This document shows, piece by piece, positions 32,517 through 43,072 of a DNA stretch of 64,000 nucleotides; positions within the stretch are counted from its first letter, which is position 1; every line of letters begins with the position of its first letter. Below the pieces are notes generated by a model, which was not told the DNA's origin, did not search any database, and was given only the letters and a program-made list of their open reading frames with translations. This DNA is from Gambelia wislizenii (taxonomy: Eukaryota; Chordata; Lepidosauria; Squamata; Crotaphytidae): the NCBI GenBank assembly GCA_030847615.1, contig JAUMIR010000003.1, positions 72,054,001 through 72,118,000 on the forward strand. Direction: 5' to 3'. Both the position numbers and the translations under genes were made by a program.

Positions 32517-33060
32517 GTTTCCTGCCAGGGAGAAGAAGTTTCCTGCCAGGGAGAAGAAGGAGAGCAGCTTCTGGACAGCCAGTTTCCAGGCCAGTTTCCT
32601 GCCAGGGAGAAGAAGGAGAGCACCTTCTGGACAGCCATTTTGACTGGGGAGATTGAATTTTTTTAAAAACTGTTGGGAGAGGCTGCTTGTTGCTGAGGGG
32701 GTGGAGCTTCTGTGAGTCACATCTGTGAGTCACTAAGGGGTGGAGCTGGGAGCCTAGCTCTATATAACTCCTTGCAGAGGCTTTCTAGGCCAGTTTCCTG
32801 CTAGGGAGAAGAAGGAGAGCAGCTTCTGGACAGCCAGATTCCAGACCAGTTTTCTGTCAGGGAGAAGGAGGAGAGCAGCTTCTGGACAGCCATTTTGACT
32901 GGGGAGACTGATTTTTTTTTAAACTGTTGGAAGAGGGTGCTTAATTGCTGAGACGCGCACCTAATGGCACGCGAATTTCAGTGACCAAACAAAAATACAG
33001 CATACTTAAAAGTACAGCTTAGCATTCTCAGCATTACCTAAGAGTTCTTAGATTACCTAA
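32512..33060 (+). promoter_or_regulatory. CR1-A 5' promoter region with repeated units and TATA-like box
   Basis: The unit 'cctgccagggagaagaagga-gagcagcttctggacagcca' recurs four times or more (about 32519, 32535, 32595, 32797, 32850 with variants). Each longer unit continues 'aaactgttgggagaggctgc' and 'gtggagcttctgtgagtca'. A TATATAA box lies at 32761-32767, about 310 bases upstream of the ORF1 ATG. CR1-B has the same architecture. The promoter role is inferred. Confidence 0.7.
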
Positions 33061-33071
33061 AAGCTCTCACC

Positions 33072-34044
33072 ATGGACACTAAGGGGACTGCGGCAGTCAA
33101 CTGCAACACTTGTGTGATGTTTGTCTTCTTGTCTACAGATATGGAGAACTTCACATGCACCAAGTGCAAGCTGGTAGCCCTCTTGGAGGAGAAAATCAGC
33201 AGCTGGAGACACGGGTAGCTACACTTCAACAGATTTGTGAGCAAGAGGTTTTCCTGGACAGAACAGAATGAACAGTCTTGGCTGGGGACCGCACAGAGGA
33301 AGTGCCTGCAGAGGAGAGGGTCACTTCACAGACACAGGAAGTAGACAGCTGGGGGAATGTCACACACAAAACAAGAAAATCCAGGGATTCTTTGAGCAGC
33401 TTGCAGCTACAGAATCGTTTCAAAGCTCTTTCCCTTATCAAGGACAACGAGGAAGAACAGCATGGACAGACTTCAGGGGTAGAGCAGGGGACCTTGAGAG
33501 TACCACCGCAAGGAACAGCAGCTGCGAAGCCTCAGTGGAGGCGGGTGGTGGTGGTGGCTCCTTGCTGCGCGGTACAGAAGCAGCGGTATGTGGCCCTGAC
33601 AAGATGACTCGGGAGGTGTGTTGTCTCCCTGGGGCAAAGATCTGTGATGTGACCGAGAGGCTGACAAGACTCATCAAGCCTACGGATCATTACCCCTTCC
33701 TTTTGGCCCATGTGGGAACCAATGATACTGCAAGGCACAGCTTTCCGAAGATCAGAAGAGATTATGAGGCCCTGGGGAGGAAGCTGAAAGAAATGGACGC
33801 ACAGGTGGTCATCTCGTCTCTTCTGCCAGTTGAAGGGCATGGTCCAAGAAGGGAGAGGAAAATAGCCGACGTAAACAACTGGCTCCGTAGATGGTGTCGC
33901 CGAGAACAAATTGGATTCTTGGATCATGGACTGCGCTTCCATGCGGGGGGACTTCTGGAAAGAGATGGGGTGCATCTTACAAAAGTTGGAAGAAACATTT
34001 TTGCCAACAGTCTCAAGAATTTGATCAGAAGGGCTTTAAACTGA
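33072..34044 (+). pseudogene. CR1-A ORF1: zinc-motif, coiled coil, SGNH esterase-like domain
   Basis: The ATG at 33072 starts a protein with two C-x2-C pairs (CNTC and CTKC, near residues 11-32) and a short coiled-coil-like stretch. Acidic sequence and an SGNH hydrolase-like domain follow. Visible blocks are 'HVGTNDTA' (33710-33735) and 'RDGVHLTKVGRN' (33963-33998). The catalytic-serine block G-D-S, seen in CR1-B at about 61757-61765, is destroyed here by a four-base deletion near 33557. A one-base loss near 33197 also shifts the frame. CR1 ORF1 proteins are thought to bind RNA, and their esterase domain may act in lipid or membrane contact. It stops at 34042-34044, six bases before the ORF2 ATG. 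Confidence 0.85.
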
Positions 34045-34049
34045 GTCAA

Positions 34050-36952
34050 ATGGGGAAGGGAGACAGTATGCTGGAAGGCAAAAGGGCTGGAGAAAATAGT
34101 CAAACTGTCACAGAGGGAACAAGGCAAACAGTGCAAGGACCCAACAGTGGGAGGCAAAAAAACTTGCACAGGCAGGAAGTAAAGGGAACACATGGTCTTA
34201 GATGTCTCTACACAAATGCACAGAGCATGGGAAATAAGCAAGATGAACTTGAACTCCTAGCACTACAAAACAAATATGATATAATAGGCATTACTGAAAC
34301 CTGGTGGGATGAGTCACATGATTGGAATGTAAGAATAGAGGGATATAACCTTTATAGGAGAAACAGGCCAAACAGGAAAGGAGGAGGAATAGCATTATAT
34401 GTCAGAGATATTTACACCAGTGAAGAGATCCATGTCAACAATACTGGAAGCCAGGTTGAGAGCATCTGGATAAAAATTAAAGGGGAGGGAAACAACAGGG
34501 ATGTTATTGTGGGACTCTACTACAGACCCCCAAGTCAGATGGAGGAATTGGATGATGCCTTTCTAGAACAGATGAACACACATGCAGAAAGGAGAGATGT
34601 AGTAGTGATGGGTGACTTCAACTATCCTGATATTTGCTGGCAATCTAACTCAACCAAAACTTCAAGGTCTAGCAAATTCCTTACTTGCCTGGAAGACAAT
34701 TTCATGGTCCAAAAGGTGGAAGAGGCAACAAGGGAATCAGCTATTTTAGATCTGATCCTAACCAACAGAGATGACCTGGTTAATGGGGTGCGAGTTGTGG
34801 GATCCTTAGGTGAGAGTGATCATGTTCTCCTGGAGTTTGTTATACAATGGAAAGGAGATGCCAGGCATAGTCAGACACGCATTCTCGACTTTAGGAGAGC
34901 TGATTTCAATAAACTCAGAGAAATACTGGGGGTGATCCCATGGTCAGGAATACTAAAAGAGAAGAGACCTCAAGACGGATGGGGCTTTCTCAAAAGGGAG
35001 ATACTGAAGGCACAATTTCAAACAGTACCATTGAGGAACAAAAATGGGAGGTGTCTCAAGAAACCAGGATGGATGACTAAAGAACTCTCAATGGAGCTAA
35101 GTTTTAAATGGAACATGTATAGGAAATGGAAAAAGGGGGAAATCACCAAAGAAGAATTCAAACAGATAGCATACACGTGTAGGAGTAAAGTCAGAAAAGC
35201 TAAAGTGCAGAATGAGCTCAGGCTTGCTAGGGAGGTTAAGAACAATAAAAAGGGTTTTTTGGGGTATGTCCGCAGCAAAAGGAGGAAGAAGAAATGGTAG
35301 GGCCACTTCGTGGAGAAGATGGCAAAATACTAACAGGGGACAGAGAAAAGGCAGAATTACTCAACACCTTCTTTGCCTCAGTGTTTTCAGAAAAGGAAAA
35401 GGGTGAACAATCTGAGGAGAATGGAACAAAGGACCCAATAGGGGAAATCCAGCACAGAATAAGCAAAGAGGTAGTACAGGAATATCTTCTTAATCTAAAT
35501 GAATTTAAATCTCCAGGACTAGATGAACTACATCCAAGAGTATTAAAAGAGATGGCAAATGTGATCTCAGAGCCATTGGCAATAATCTTTGAGAACTCTT
35601 GGAGAACAGGAGAAGTCCCAGCAGACTGGAGGAGGGCAAAGGTTGTCCCCATCTTCAAAAAGGGAAAAAAGAGGATCCCAACAATTATCGTCCAGTTAGT
35701 CTGACATCAATACCAGAGCAGATCATTAAACAGAGAGTCTGTGAACATTTAGAAGGCAATGCCATAATCACAAAAAGTCAACATGGGTTTCAGAGAAACA
35801 AGTCATGCCAGACTAATGTGATTTCTTTTTTTATATATAAAGTTACCAGCTTGGTAGATGAAGGGAACGCTGTGGTTATCACATACCTTGATTTCAGTAA
35901 GGCCGTTGACAAGGTTCCCCATGACATTCTTGCAAACAAGCTTGTAAAATGTGGGGTAGAGAAGTTAACTGTTCAATGGATTTGTAATTGGTTGACCGGC
36001 CAAACCCAAAGGGTTCTCAGCAGTGGCTCCTCTTCGTCTTGGAAAGATGTGACCAGTGGGGTGCCACAGGATTCTGTCCTGGGCCCAGTGCTATTCAACA
36101 TCTTTATCAATGACTTGGATGACAGAATTAGGGGCATACTTACCAAATTTGCAGATGACACCAAATTAGGAGGAGTAGCTAATACCCTAGAGGACAGGAT
36201 CAAAATTCAGAATGACCTGGATAGACTGGAGAGCTGGGCCAAAGCTAACAAAATGAAATTCAATACGGAGAAATGTAAGGTACTGCACTTAGGGCGGAAA
36301 AACGAAATGCATAGATACAGCATGGGGGAGACCTGGCTGAATGAGACTACGTGCGAAAGGGATCTAGGAGTCCTAGTAGACCACAAGTTGAACATGAGTC
36401 AACGGTGTGATGCGGCAACTAGAAAGGCCAATGTGATTTTGGGCTGTATCAATAGAAGTATAGTGTCTAGATCAAGGGAAGTAATAGTGCGGCTCTATTC
36501 TGCCTTGGTCAGACCTCACCTAGAATACTGTGTCCAGTTCTGGGCACCACAATTCAAAATGGATATTTGACAAATTGGAGCATGTCCAGAGAAATGCAAC
36601 TAAAATGGTGAAAGGTCTTGAAACCATGCCTTATGAGGAGAGACTTAGGGAGCTGGGTATGTTTAGCCTGGAAAAAAGATGGTCAAGAGGCGATATGACA
36701 GCCCTGTTTAAGTATTTGAAGGCGTGTCACACTGAGGATGGAGCAGGCTTGTTTTCTGCTGCTCCAAAGACTGGAACACAGAGCAATGGATGCAAGCTCC
36801 AGGAACAGAGATTCCACCTCAACATTAGGAGGAACTTTTTGACAGTAAGAGCTGTTCGGCAGTGGAACACACTCCCTCGGAGCGTGGTGGGGTCTCCTTC
36901 CTTGGAGGTCATTAAACAGAGGCTGGATTGCCATCGGTCTGGGATGCTTTGA
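34050..36952 (+). pseudogene. CR1-A ORF2: AP endonuclease and reverse transcriptase
   Basis: The ATG at 34050 is followed by the endonuclease: 'YTNAQSM', catalytic 'ITETWW', 'GGGIALYVRD', 'VGLYYRPP', 'VVMGDFNYPDI' and 'ESDHVLLEF', all intact. The frame is lost by one-base deletions near 35292 and 35672 and a one-base insertion near 36566, judged against CR1-B and other CR1 pieces. The RT includes 'QHGFQRNKSCQTN', motif A 'YLDFSKAVDKV' (F to V beside the catalytic D), motif B 'GVPQDSVLGP' (usual GVPQGSVLGP) and motif C 'KFADDTKLGG'. The thumb and C-terminus run to a stop at 36950-36952. Confidence 0.92.
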
Positions 36953-37036
36953 TCATGATTTCCTCCATGGCAGGGGGTTGGACTGGATGGCCCTCGTGGT
37001 CTCTTCCAGCTCTGCAATTTTATGATTCTATGATGT

Positions 37037-37999
37037 GTTCACATTCCCTTAGCAGCTTTCTCTGCCCCTTTTCTTTGGATGTGCTAATCCTTAAATTCTA
37101 ACTGCTTAAGTGAAGTTTTAATTTACTGCAATGGTAGAAATTTGGGGACTGAAGGAAAATTTCTTCTGATGGGAAAAGAATTATTATTTTGGACAGCAAT
37201 GTTCTCATTCACAGACAGGGCAAAGTAATTTTCTTTAGACATGCAAGGACCAATGAAGCCACTGTGTCTGAGGCTGAAACCACACCAGGAAAATAATTCA
37301 GCTCCAGTGCTCAGTATTCTATCCCAGTTCGACTCCATTAACATCACACTAACCTGTTATAATCTGGACATAATTTGTATTGACAGCCACACATTTCTCA
37401 TGCCAGATGTCAAATCTGTACAAAAGGGTGTTTCTTTTAATGTCTGAAATGGAGTATTTTATATCACGTGATAGCAGTGGTTGTGCTGCTTTTCTTCTTC
37501 TTCCTGGTATGCATATCCATATCAACCCAATAGCCTTTCACATTTTCTTGTCATTCTTACCACCCCACCTGCACTCTCATTGGATGGCTCCCTTGCCAGA
37601 CACCCTCACTTGGGAAAATTAAACACCACATTGAGTTTAGTCCATGACACTTAAAGTGCCCCACATGATTTTCTGTCAAAATTAACAGTATTTAAAAAAA
37701 AAACACCCTACAGAATGGAACACCTAGTTTGTAAACCAATTATCTCCAATCCAGCAAAAATTACAGCCCAATCCTCCCCATGTTCCGTTGAAATAGGGAA
37801 GGGAATCATATGTGCATGTGTGACAATCCCTGCACTGCATCTTCCCTTCTGGGAAGGGCAGGGAGGGGTAGTTTTCTCACAAGTAAAGCAAGCAGAAGAT
37901 CACTCTTCTCTCCTGTTATTATGTCCTACTACCCTCTCCACATGGTATCTCATAACAGGAAGTGTTGGACACTTGTCGGGGTCAGGTTACTAAGGTAAA
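37037..37999. other. Unassigned stretch
   Basis: No recognised element or gene. An A-run lies at 37693-37703. Confidence 0.45.
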
Positions 38000-38670
38000 C
38001 CAGTGGTCAAGTGGAGGTCACAGTGACCTGGGATGTGTCTAAAAATATAGTGGTGAGAAAGCCCAAGTTAGGATTATGCGGAAAGCTCTTAGTAAACATA
38101 ATCATTAAGGAGGTATGTACTAATCTTTTCTTCCAGCCCTGGGCATCTCAACAATAATTCAATCAAACAATTAAGTCACCATTCCTTAATCTATTCCTAT
38201 GGAAATCTTTCCTATACCCCCTCCTGTCCAACCTTGTGAGGTTGTCACAAACCCATCAATTTCTATCAGCCAGTAATTAAAACAATCAATGGAGTTTTGG
38301 TTTCCTTTGTCTATCTGGTGGGAGAGCCATCTAGGCTTTGTCAAAACCAGAGTATCTCTTCAGGTTATAAAATAGAGTATATATATTAGCCCACCAACAA
38401 TAGTAAAACATGTCACAGATGGATGCCCACACATGGCTGCATTCTCTGTGCCACCCTCATGCAGGTCTGAGCATCTTCACTGCACGGAGCTCTTTTCTTC
38501 AAGACTGGTAACTATAACCCTATCTTTCCGGACCTCTCTCTATACAACCTCTCCACCATTCTTTTCAATAGCCTTGTATGGTTCTTAAGAATGTATGTTT
38601 TGTATGTGTTATTTCCCTGTGTTATTTCCAATAACAAATACTTTATTTCACTTTAGCTGGAGTGCTCTCT

Positions 38671-39490
38671 GTTGGGAAAAGTGCAACCTAACATGCATGA
38701 GGGGTATTGTAGTTTAAAAGAGTTAGATTGCATGTAAGGAATTTTTATGATAACTTCCTATCTTTTACAACCCCTCTTCCTGCTAGCAGAAATGTTTTGA
38801 TCCTTTGTTAGGTTTTGAAGAGGCTGTTGCCATTTTCTGTTTCTCTTGGGAGCAGACATGTTTTTGTTTTAAGAATGTAGCACAAAGTATTAGAAGATGT
38901 GTAACATGTAGAACTGTGTATTTTACGTCCAAGCTTATGTATTTTCAAGTAGCTGTATCTGTGTGGTTTATTGCACAAGATACTGTGAGTAAACTGATTT
39001 TTATATACTTCTAATGAAGTTTGATTACTTGTTTTTCTTTGTTTTGCTAGACTGAAAAGGGGCTGGGTGGCTAGTTTACTTGTGATCTATATAGAAAAAC
39101 GCTCTGCTAAATGTGTTATTTTTACTCTGCTACTGAAATACCAATATTTTCCAAGGACTTTTCAGACGACCTTTATTCCGAGAGAAGACGTTGGGAGAGG
39201 TTCTCAGCTATACTGTGACAGGGGATCCTTTTCGGATGACACCGTCCCTCTCCCGTTGCCGTTCGTGACAGTTCTGGTGCAGATCTATTGCCACCGTGCA
39301 ATTTTTAAATCACAGACAACTTCCATGAGTAAAAAATGGCACTGTGGCAATAGATCCATGCCGGAACTGTCACGGACAGTGACAGGAGAGGGATGGTGGC
39401 ATCCGAAAAGGACCCCCTGCTGTGGGGTAGCTGCGAACCTCGCCCAGCATCTTCCCTTGGGATAAAGGTTGTCTGAAAAAGTCCCAATTT
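38671..39490. mobile_element. Unassigned insertion with TCTCT flanks
   Basis: This segment interrupts the LTR homologous to 29720-30572 and is bounded by TCTCT at 38666-38670 and 39491-39495, a likely 5-bp target duplication. Minus the foldback inside (39155-39484 plus CAA) it is about 490 bp. It starts 'gttgggaaaagtgcaac' and contains T-rich stretches. Its class is unknown; an LTR is possible but the TG/CA ends do not fall at these borders. Confidence 0.55.
39155..39484. mobile_element. Foldback transposon, GGACTTTTTCAGAC type, 330 bp
   Basis: The ends GGACTTTTCAGACGACC and, reversed, GGACTTTTTCAGACAACC start arms of about 150 bp. The arms share 'ggttctcagct', 'gatccttttcggatgaca' and 'atctattgccac' with their inverted partners. 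The flanks are an exact CAA at 39152-39154 and 39485-39487. Its ends and the inner 'ccttttcggatga' and 'agatctattg' motifs relate it to the GGACTTTATCAG and GGAGATTATCAG elements here. Confidence 0.88.
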
Positions 39491-39613
39491 TCTCTACAGT
39501 TAGTACTGGCATATGTAGGCTTCTGTTTGAGCAAATCATTCCCCCAAATAATTATAGAGATTTTGGCATCACAGCTGGGGTGCTAAAGCACCCCACCAAC
39601 TCTTAGGGTAACA

Positions 39614-40818
39614 CCCTCCCACTTGCCCAGGCTGGCTCCTGTCTTGTCTGTTACTGATGCTGCCACTAGTGAGGGCCCACAGTCATGCTCCTTTTCTGGC
39701 TCCTTCTCTGGCCAACTCTCGTGGTGGTGCTCTTCCCTCCTCTAGACCATGGGCAGCAGCATAGCCTTACGGCTGCTCTGGAGCTGCCACCACTATGGGA
39801 CACAGCTACGGCCACCCTGAACTACCATCACTTCCAGCCCTTGTATCTGTTATGTCACACACACACACACACCTCCAAGCACTGCAAAAAAAATTCTCAT
39901 AGTACACTATATTCAAATATCCTGGGGCTGTTGAAGCAACTGCACATGAAAAAAAATCATGACACCACACTTGCCAGATGATGCCAAGGTAACCTCCTAC
40001 CAACCTATCTCACCTTCCAACAACCCCAACCCCCATTTGACCCTGATCTCAATTTGGTGCGCAGGTTACTTGTTTAAAAAACCCAGTTTTTCCAACAAAC
40101 TTTGGAGTAAAAGGGATTTTAAAAAACAAACAAACAAACCCACTTTAAAGCCCCCAGACATTGAAAAGAAGTGTTTTCACTTTGAATCCAGAGGAATGTC
40201 ATGTGTTCCAACAGGATCGCCATCAAGGTAAGTACGAATTATTTTACAGGTGTTGATCCAACTCAGGTTCCTCATTCTTCCCTCTTCCTCCTATCAGGCA
40301 TGGATTACAGGGGCAGGGAAGTTGGATTTCAGCCTAGGAGCCTGGTTCTCCCCCAAAGCAACCTATCAACACTCCTGAGCATAGAAATCTTAAATGCCTT
40401 TGTGACATTGTCTTTAGCAACAAACATGCACTTTCTACACACACTCACACATGGGTGTGTGTGCTTTTAGAACTTCTGCATTTCAACACATATCTCACCC
40501 ACCAGGGGCTATCATTAAAGATGCATAAAGCACACATTGACTTTATGTCACACTGCTAGCAACATCCTGCATGTCTCAGGTTCAATGGTGCCAAGGTAGA
40601 GAGCTGAATTAGGATATGTTTTCACTCACTTCATACTATAGAAATAACATGTCAAAGACAGCTCCTATAATCATATAAGAATAAGCAAGCAAATTTCTAA
40701 CAGGACTCCTTCACCCTTGTATGGAAAAACAGGTTATTTTTCACCCTTCAGGAAAATGTTTGTGTGATTAAAATTTATCTTTTAATTGCATTTTATCTTT
40801 TTAAAGTATAGTTTTAAA
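39614..40818. other. Unassigned stretch with a short (AC)n run
   Basis: An AC run lies at 39856-39872. No recognised gene or transposon. Confidence 0.5.
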
Positions 40819-40868
40819 TCATAGAATCATAGAATCATAGACCCATAGAGTTGGAAGAGACCACAGGT
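40819..40868 (-). mobile_element. CR1 extreme 3' tip
   Basis: 'atcatagaatcatagaatca' followed by 'gttggaagagaccacagg' is the reverse of the CR1 tail. About 50 bp only. Confidence 0.85.
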
Positions 40869-42567
40869 TGAATAGTTTAATGTCATTTTAACGTTCACTT
40901 TCTGTACATTTTTGGTTATATTGTTCCTTGAGTCCCAAAATGATGATGATGATGATTAAGTTGCGGCTTTTGATATCCCAACTCCTAGAGAGCAACTAAA
41001 CAATTCTTCCCAAAGAAGTCTTGCACAACACATTATTTACAGCATCTGTTTCTATTTCTTTTGGGGTATTTCAACTCCTTTCTTCCTTTCCTTCTTTCTT
41101 CTTTCTTTAGTTTTTCACTTCCACAATTACAGTAAATGCCTCAAGAAGGGAAAACATTCCTTGGTCACTCTGGGGGATGTTTTAAAGCCAAACCTGTCTT
41201 CCTTCTTTGCTCCTTCCTGCCTCTCCCACTTCATAGAGAAGCAGGAGAGAAGAGGCCACCATTTGCAAGGAAAAGTATCAGTGGAAGGGGAAAAGGAAAG
41301 TGTTGTGACTTCTGCTGAAATGTGGTTGTTTGGAAAGCTCTGAAGTAGGTCTGCTCTAAATACATCCCAACAATCTCACTGACACTTTAGATTTATTCTC
41401 AGCATTACTCAGTGCAATAGGAAGGGAAATTAAAGGCACTGTGGGGGAGGGGAGAGGAGATAATTTAAAGCCATAAAATGTTTTAAGGAAATGCTTTAAA
41501 ATCTCAGTTGCAGTATTTATGGCTCCAGACTGTTATAAGGATATTTATGGGTTTTGAGGCAATATGAAACATATGGTACCCTCCCCAAGAAATACTCTTT
41601 CAATTATACTCCTGCATGGATCTCCTAAATATCCTTTTTTCACCAGTTTGTACATTAGGTGAGAAAGAGCATCCCATTTTCCAAAGAGAAGCAATAAACA
41701 AACATCTTGTCCTAGCAGATGTTGGAATGTCGTTGTAGAGAATAAGCCTTTTGCTGCTGATTGGAATTCTGGCAAACGTGGGCTCTGTGTGTGTGTGTGT
41801 GTGTGTGCGTGCGTGCGCGCATGCACACATATACATTTGTGTCTCTGTGCCTCTGATTATAAATATCACAGTTGTTGGGCCACACAGCATGTGCGATTTA
41901 TTTATGAATACATATTTGGTACACTGAAGATGACTGTAGTGTTGATCTTTCCCAATGAGCTTCTCTCTACGTTCTAGTGGGTGTCTTTTGTGATAGTTTC
42001 GTTGATACCCATGGTGCAATAGCCTTTGCCTGCAAAGCCTGGGCATATAGCCACTGTGACTAGTAGCTACTGACTTAATGTTTTAAGTTAACGGCCATCA
42101 ATGCACCTTGAGGAAGCAAATTCTATAGGTTAATTATGTGCTATGTGCAATATTTCATTTTATCTCTCCCAAATATCTCACAATTCAGCTTTGGTGGATG
42201 GCCCTGGGTTAGCTATAGCTTTAGGAGAAAGGGCGAGTGTCCCTGTTGTTTGATGGTTGCTTGAGGGAAAAGTCATCAAGACATCTTAAACAAAAGAGCA
42301 GAGAAACAGAGCAGGTAGATAACACTCTCAAGTTACCCTGGAAGCTGATGCATTGAAGACCTTGTTCAAATGTTTCTGTAGTCTCCAGTGTCCTCGCATA
42401 TTTCTTCATCATTCCAAGAGACATCTGGCCTCTCTAGTCACTCCAGATTTTGAAGATATAAGTCTGGGTAAATGCAAAGTACCCAAGTATTTCAATTTTG
42501 CAAGTGATATTCAGGACAAGTGGATGCAGGTGGAAAAGGTAAGGTTTCTGTTTCTTTGGTCTTAGAC
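40869..42567. other. Unassigned stretch with microsatellites
   Basis: (GAT)n at 40940-40956, a pyrimidine run at 41080-41112 and a GT/GC run at 41785-41820. No gene recognised; minus-strand open frames over the GT run are low-complexity. Confidence 0.5.
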
Positions 42568-42660
42568 ATCTGTCGGGAATGCTTTGATTGTGTATTCCTG
42601 CATGGCAGGGAGTTGGACTAGATGGCCCTTGTGGTCTCTTCCAACTCTGTGATTCTATGA
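42568..42660 (+). mobile_element. CR1 3' tip
   Basis: 'catctgtcgggaatgctttg' through 'ttggactagatggcccttgt' to 'gtgattctatgatc'. About 93 bp. Confidence 0.88.
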
Positions 42661-42914
42661 TCACTCTGTTCTATGATCTGTGACAGAAAGGAAAGCAGGA
42701 TACTGATGGTAGTAGGTAGGTTTTTGTGGTTCACTTGGGACTCTGAGTGGTCTTTGGATTAATTCAGTTATGACTCATAAAGGGAATATAGTTGAAAAAG
42801 TAATGACATATCTAGCTGCTGGAAGCCAACCATCTCTTTCAGAGCAGGGCCAAAGCAATCTGTAGGTTGGGAGGCGTGGGTGGCCAAGTGGAACCTTGTC
42901 CCGCTCCACATGAC

Positions 42915-43072
42915 TCACTAGTGGTGGAGTCTTTTTCTCTAGGGTTTTTTAAACAGAGGCTGAATGGGCATCTGTTGGGAATGGTTTGATTGTATATTCC
43001 TGCAGGGCAGGGGGTTGGACTAGATGGCCCTTGTGGTCTCTTCCAACTCTACGATTCTATGATTCTATGATT
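42915..43072 (+). mobile_element. CR1 3' tip
   Basis: 'ttaaacagaggctgaatggg', 'ttggactagatggcccttgt' and three tail units ending 'ctatgattctatgatt'. It lies only about 255 bp after another CR1 tip in the same orientation. Confidence 0.88.

Larger units (their letters stand above)
32512..37036 (+). mobile_element. Near full-length CR1 LINE (CR1-A)
   Basis: A 4.5-kb element with a repeated 5' region (32512-33060), ORF1 (33072-34044), ORF2 (34050-36952, broken) and a short 3' untranslated region ending 'ttttatgattctatgatg'. The order and domain set are those of CR1. CR1-B at 60801 is a close sister in the same orientation, so both come from one lizard-type subfamily. CR1-A is not functional because of frameshifts listed under the ORFs. 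No target duplication is visible. Confidence 0.95.
38000..39613 (+). mobile_element. LTR plus possible leader, endogenous retroelement, copy 2 (interrupted)
   Basis: The first part (38000-38670) carries 'taggattatgcggaaagctc', 'cacaaacccatcaatttcta', a TATA-like 'gagtatatatattagcccac' and 'ttccaataacaaatacttta'. The remainder resumes at 39491 with 'tctctacagttagtactggc' and ends 'cttagggtaacacc', as in copy 1 after 30572. An unknown element at 38671-39490 splits it. It is well diverged from copy 1, so the two are unlikely to be the paired LTRs of one young provirus despite an 8.3-kb spacing. Confidence 0.6.

Noticed and set aside
33438..33975. Minus-strand frames opposite CR1-A ORF1
   Set aside because: Shadow frames of the ORF1 coding strand; the equivalent frames also appear opposite CR1-B.
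41545..42046. His/Thr-rich minus-strand frames
   Set aside because: Produced by the GT microsatellite at 41785-41820.
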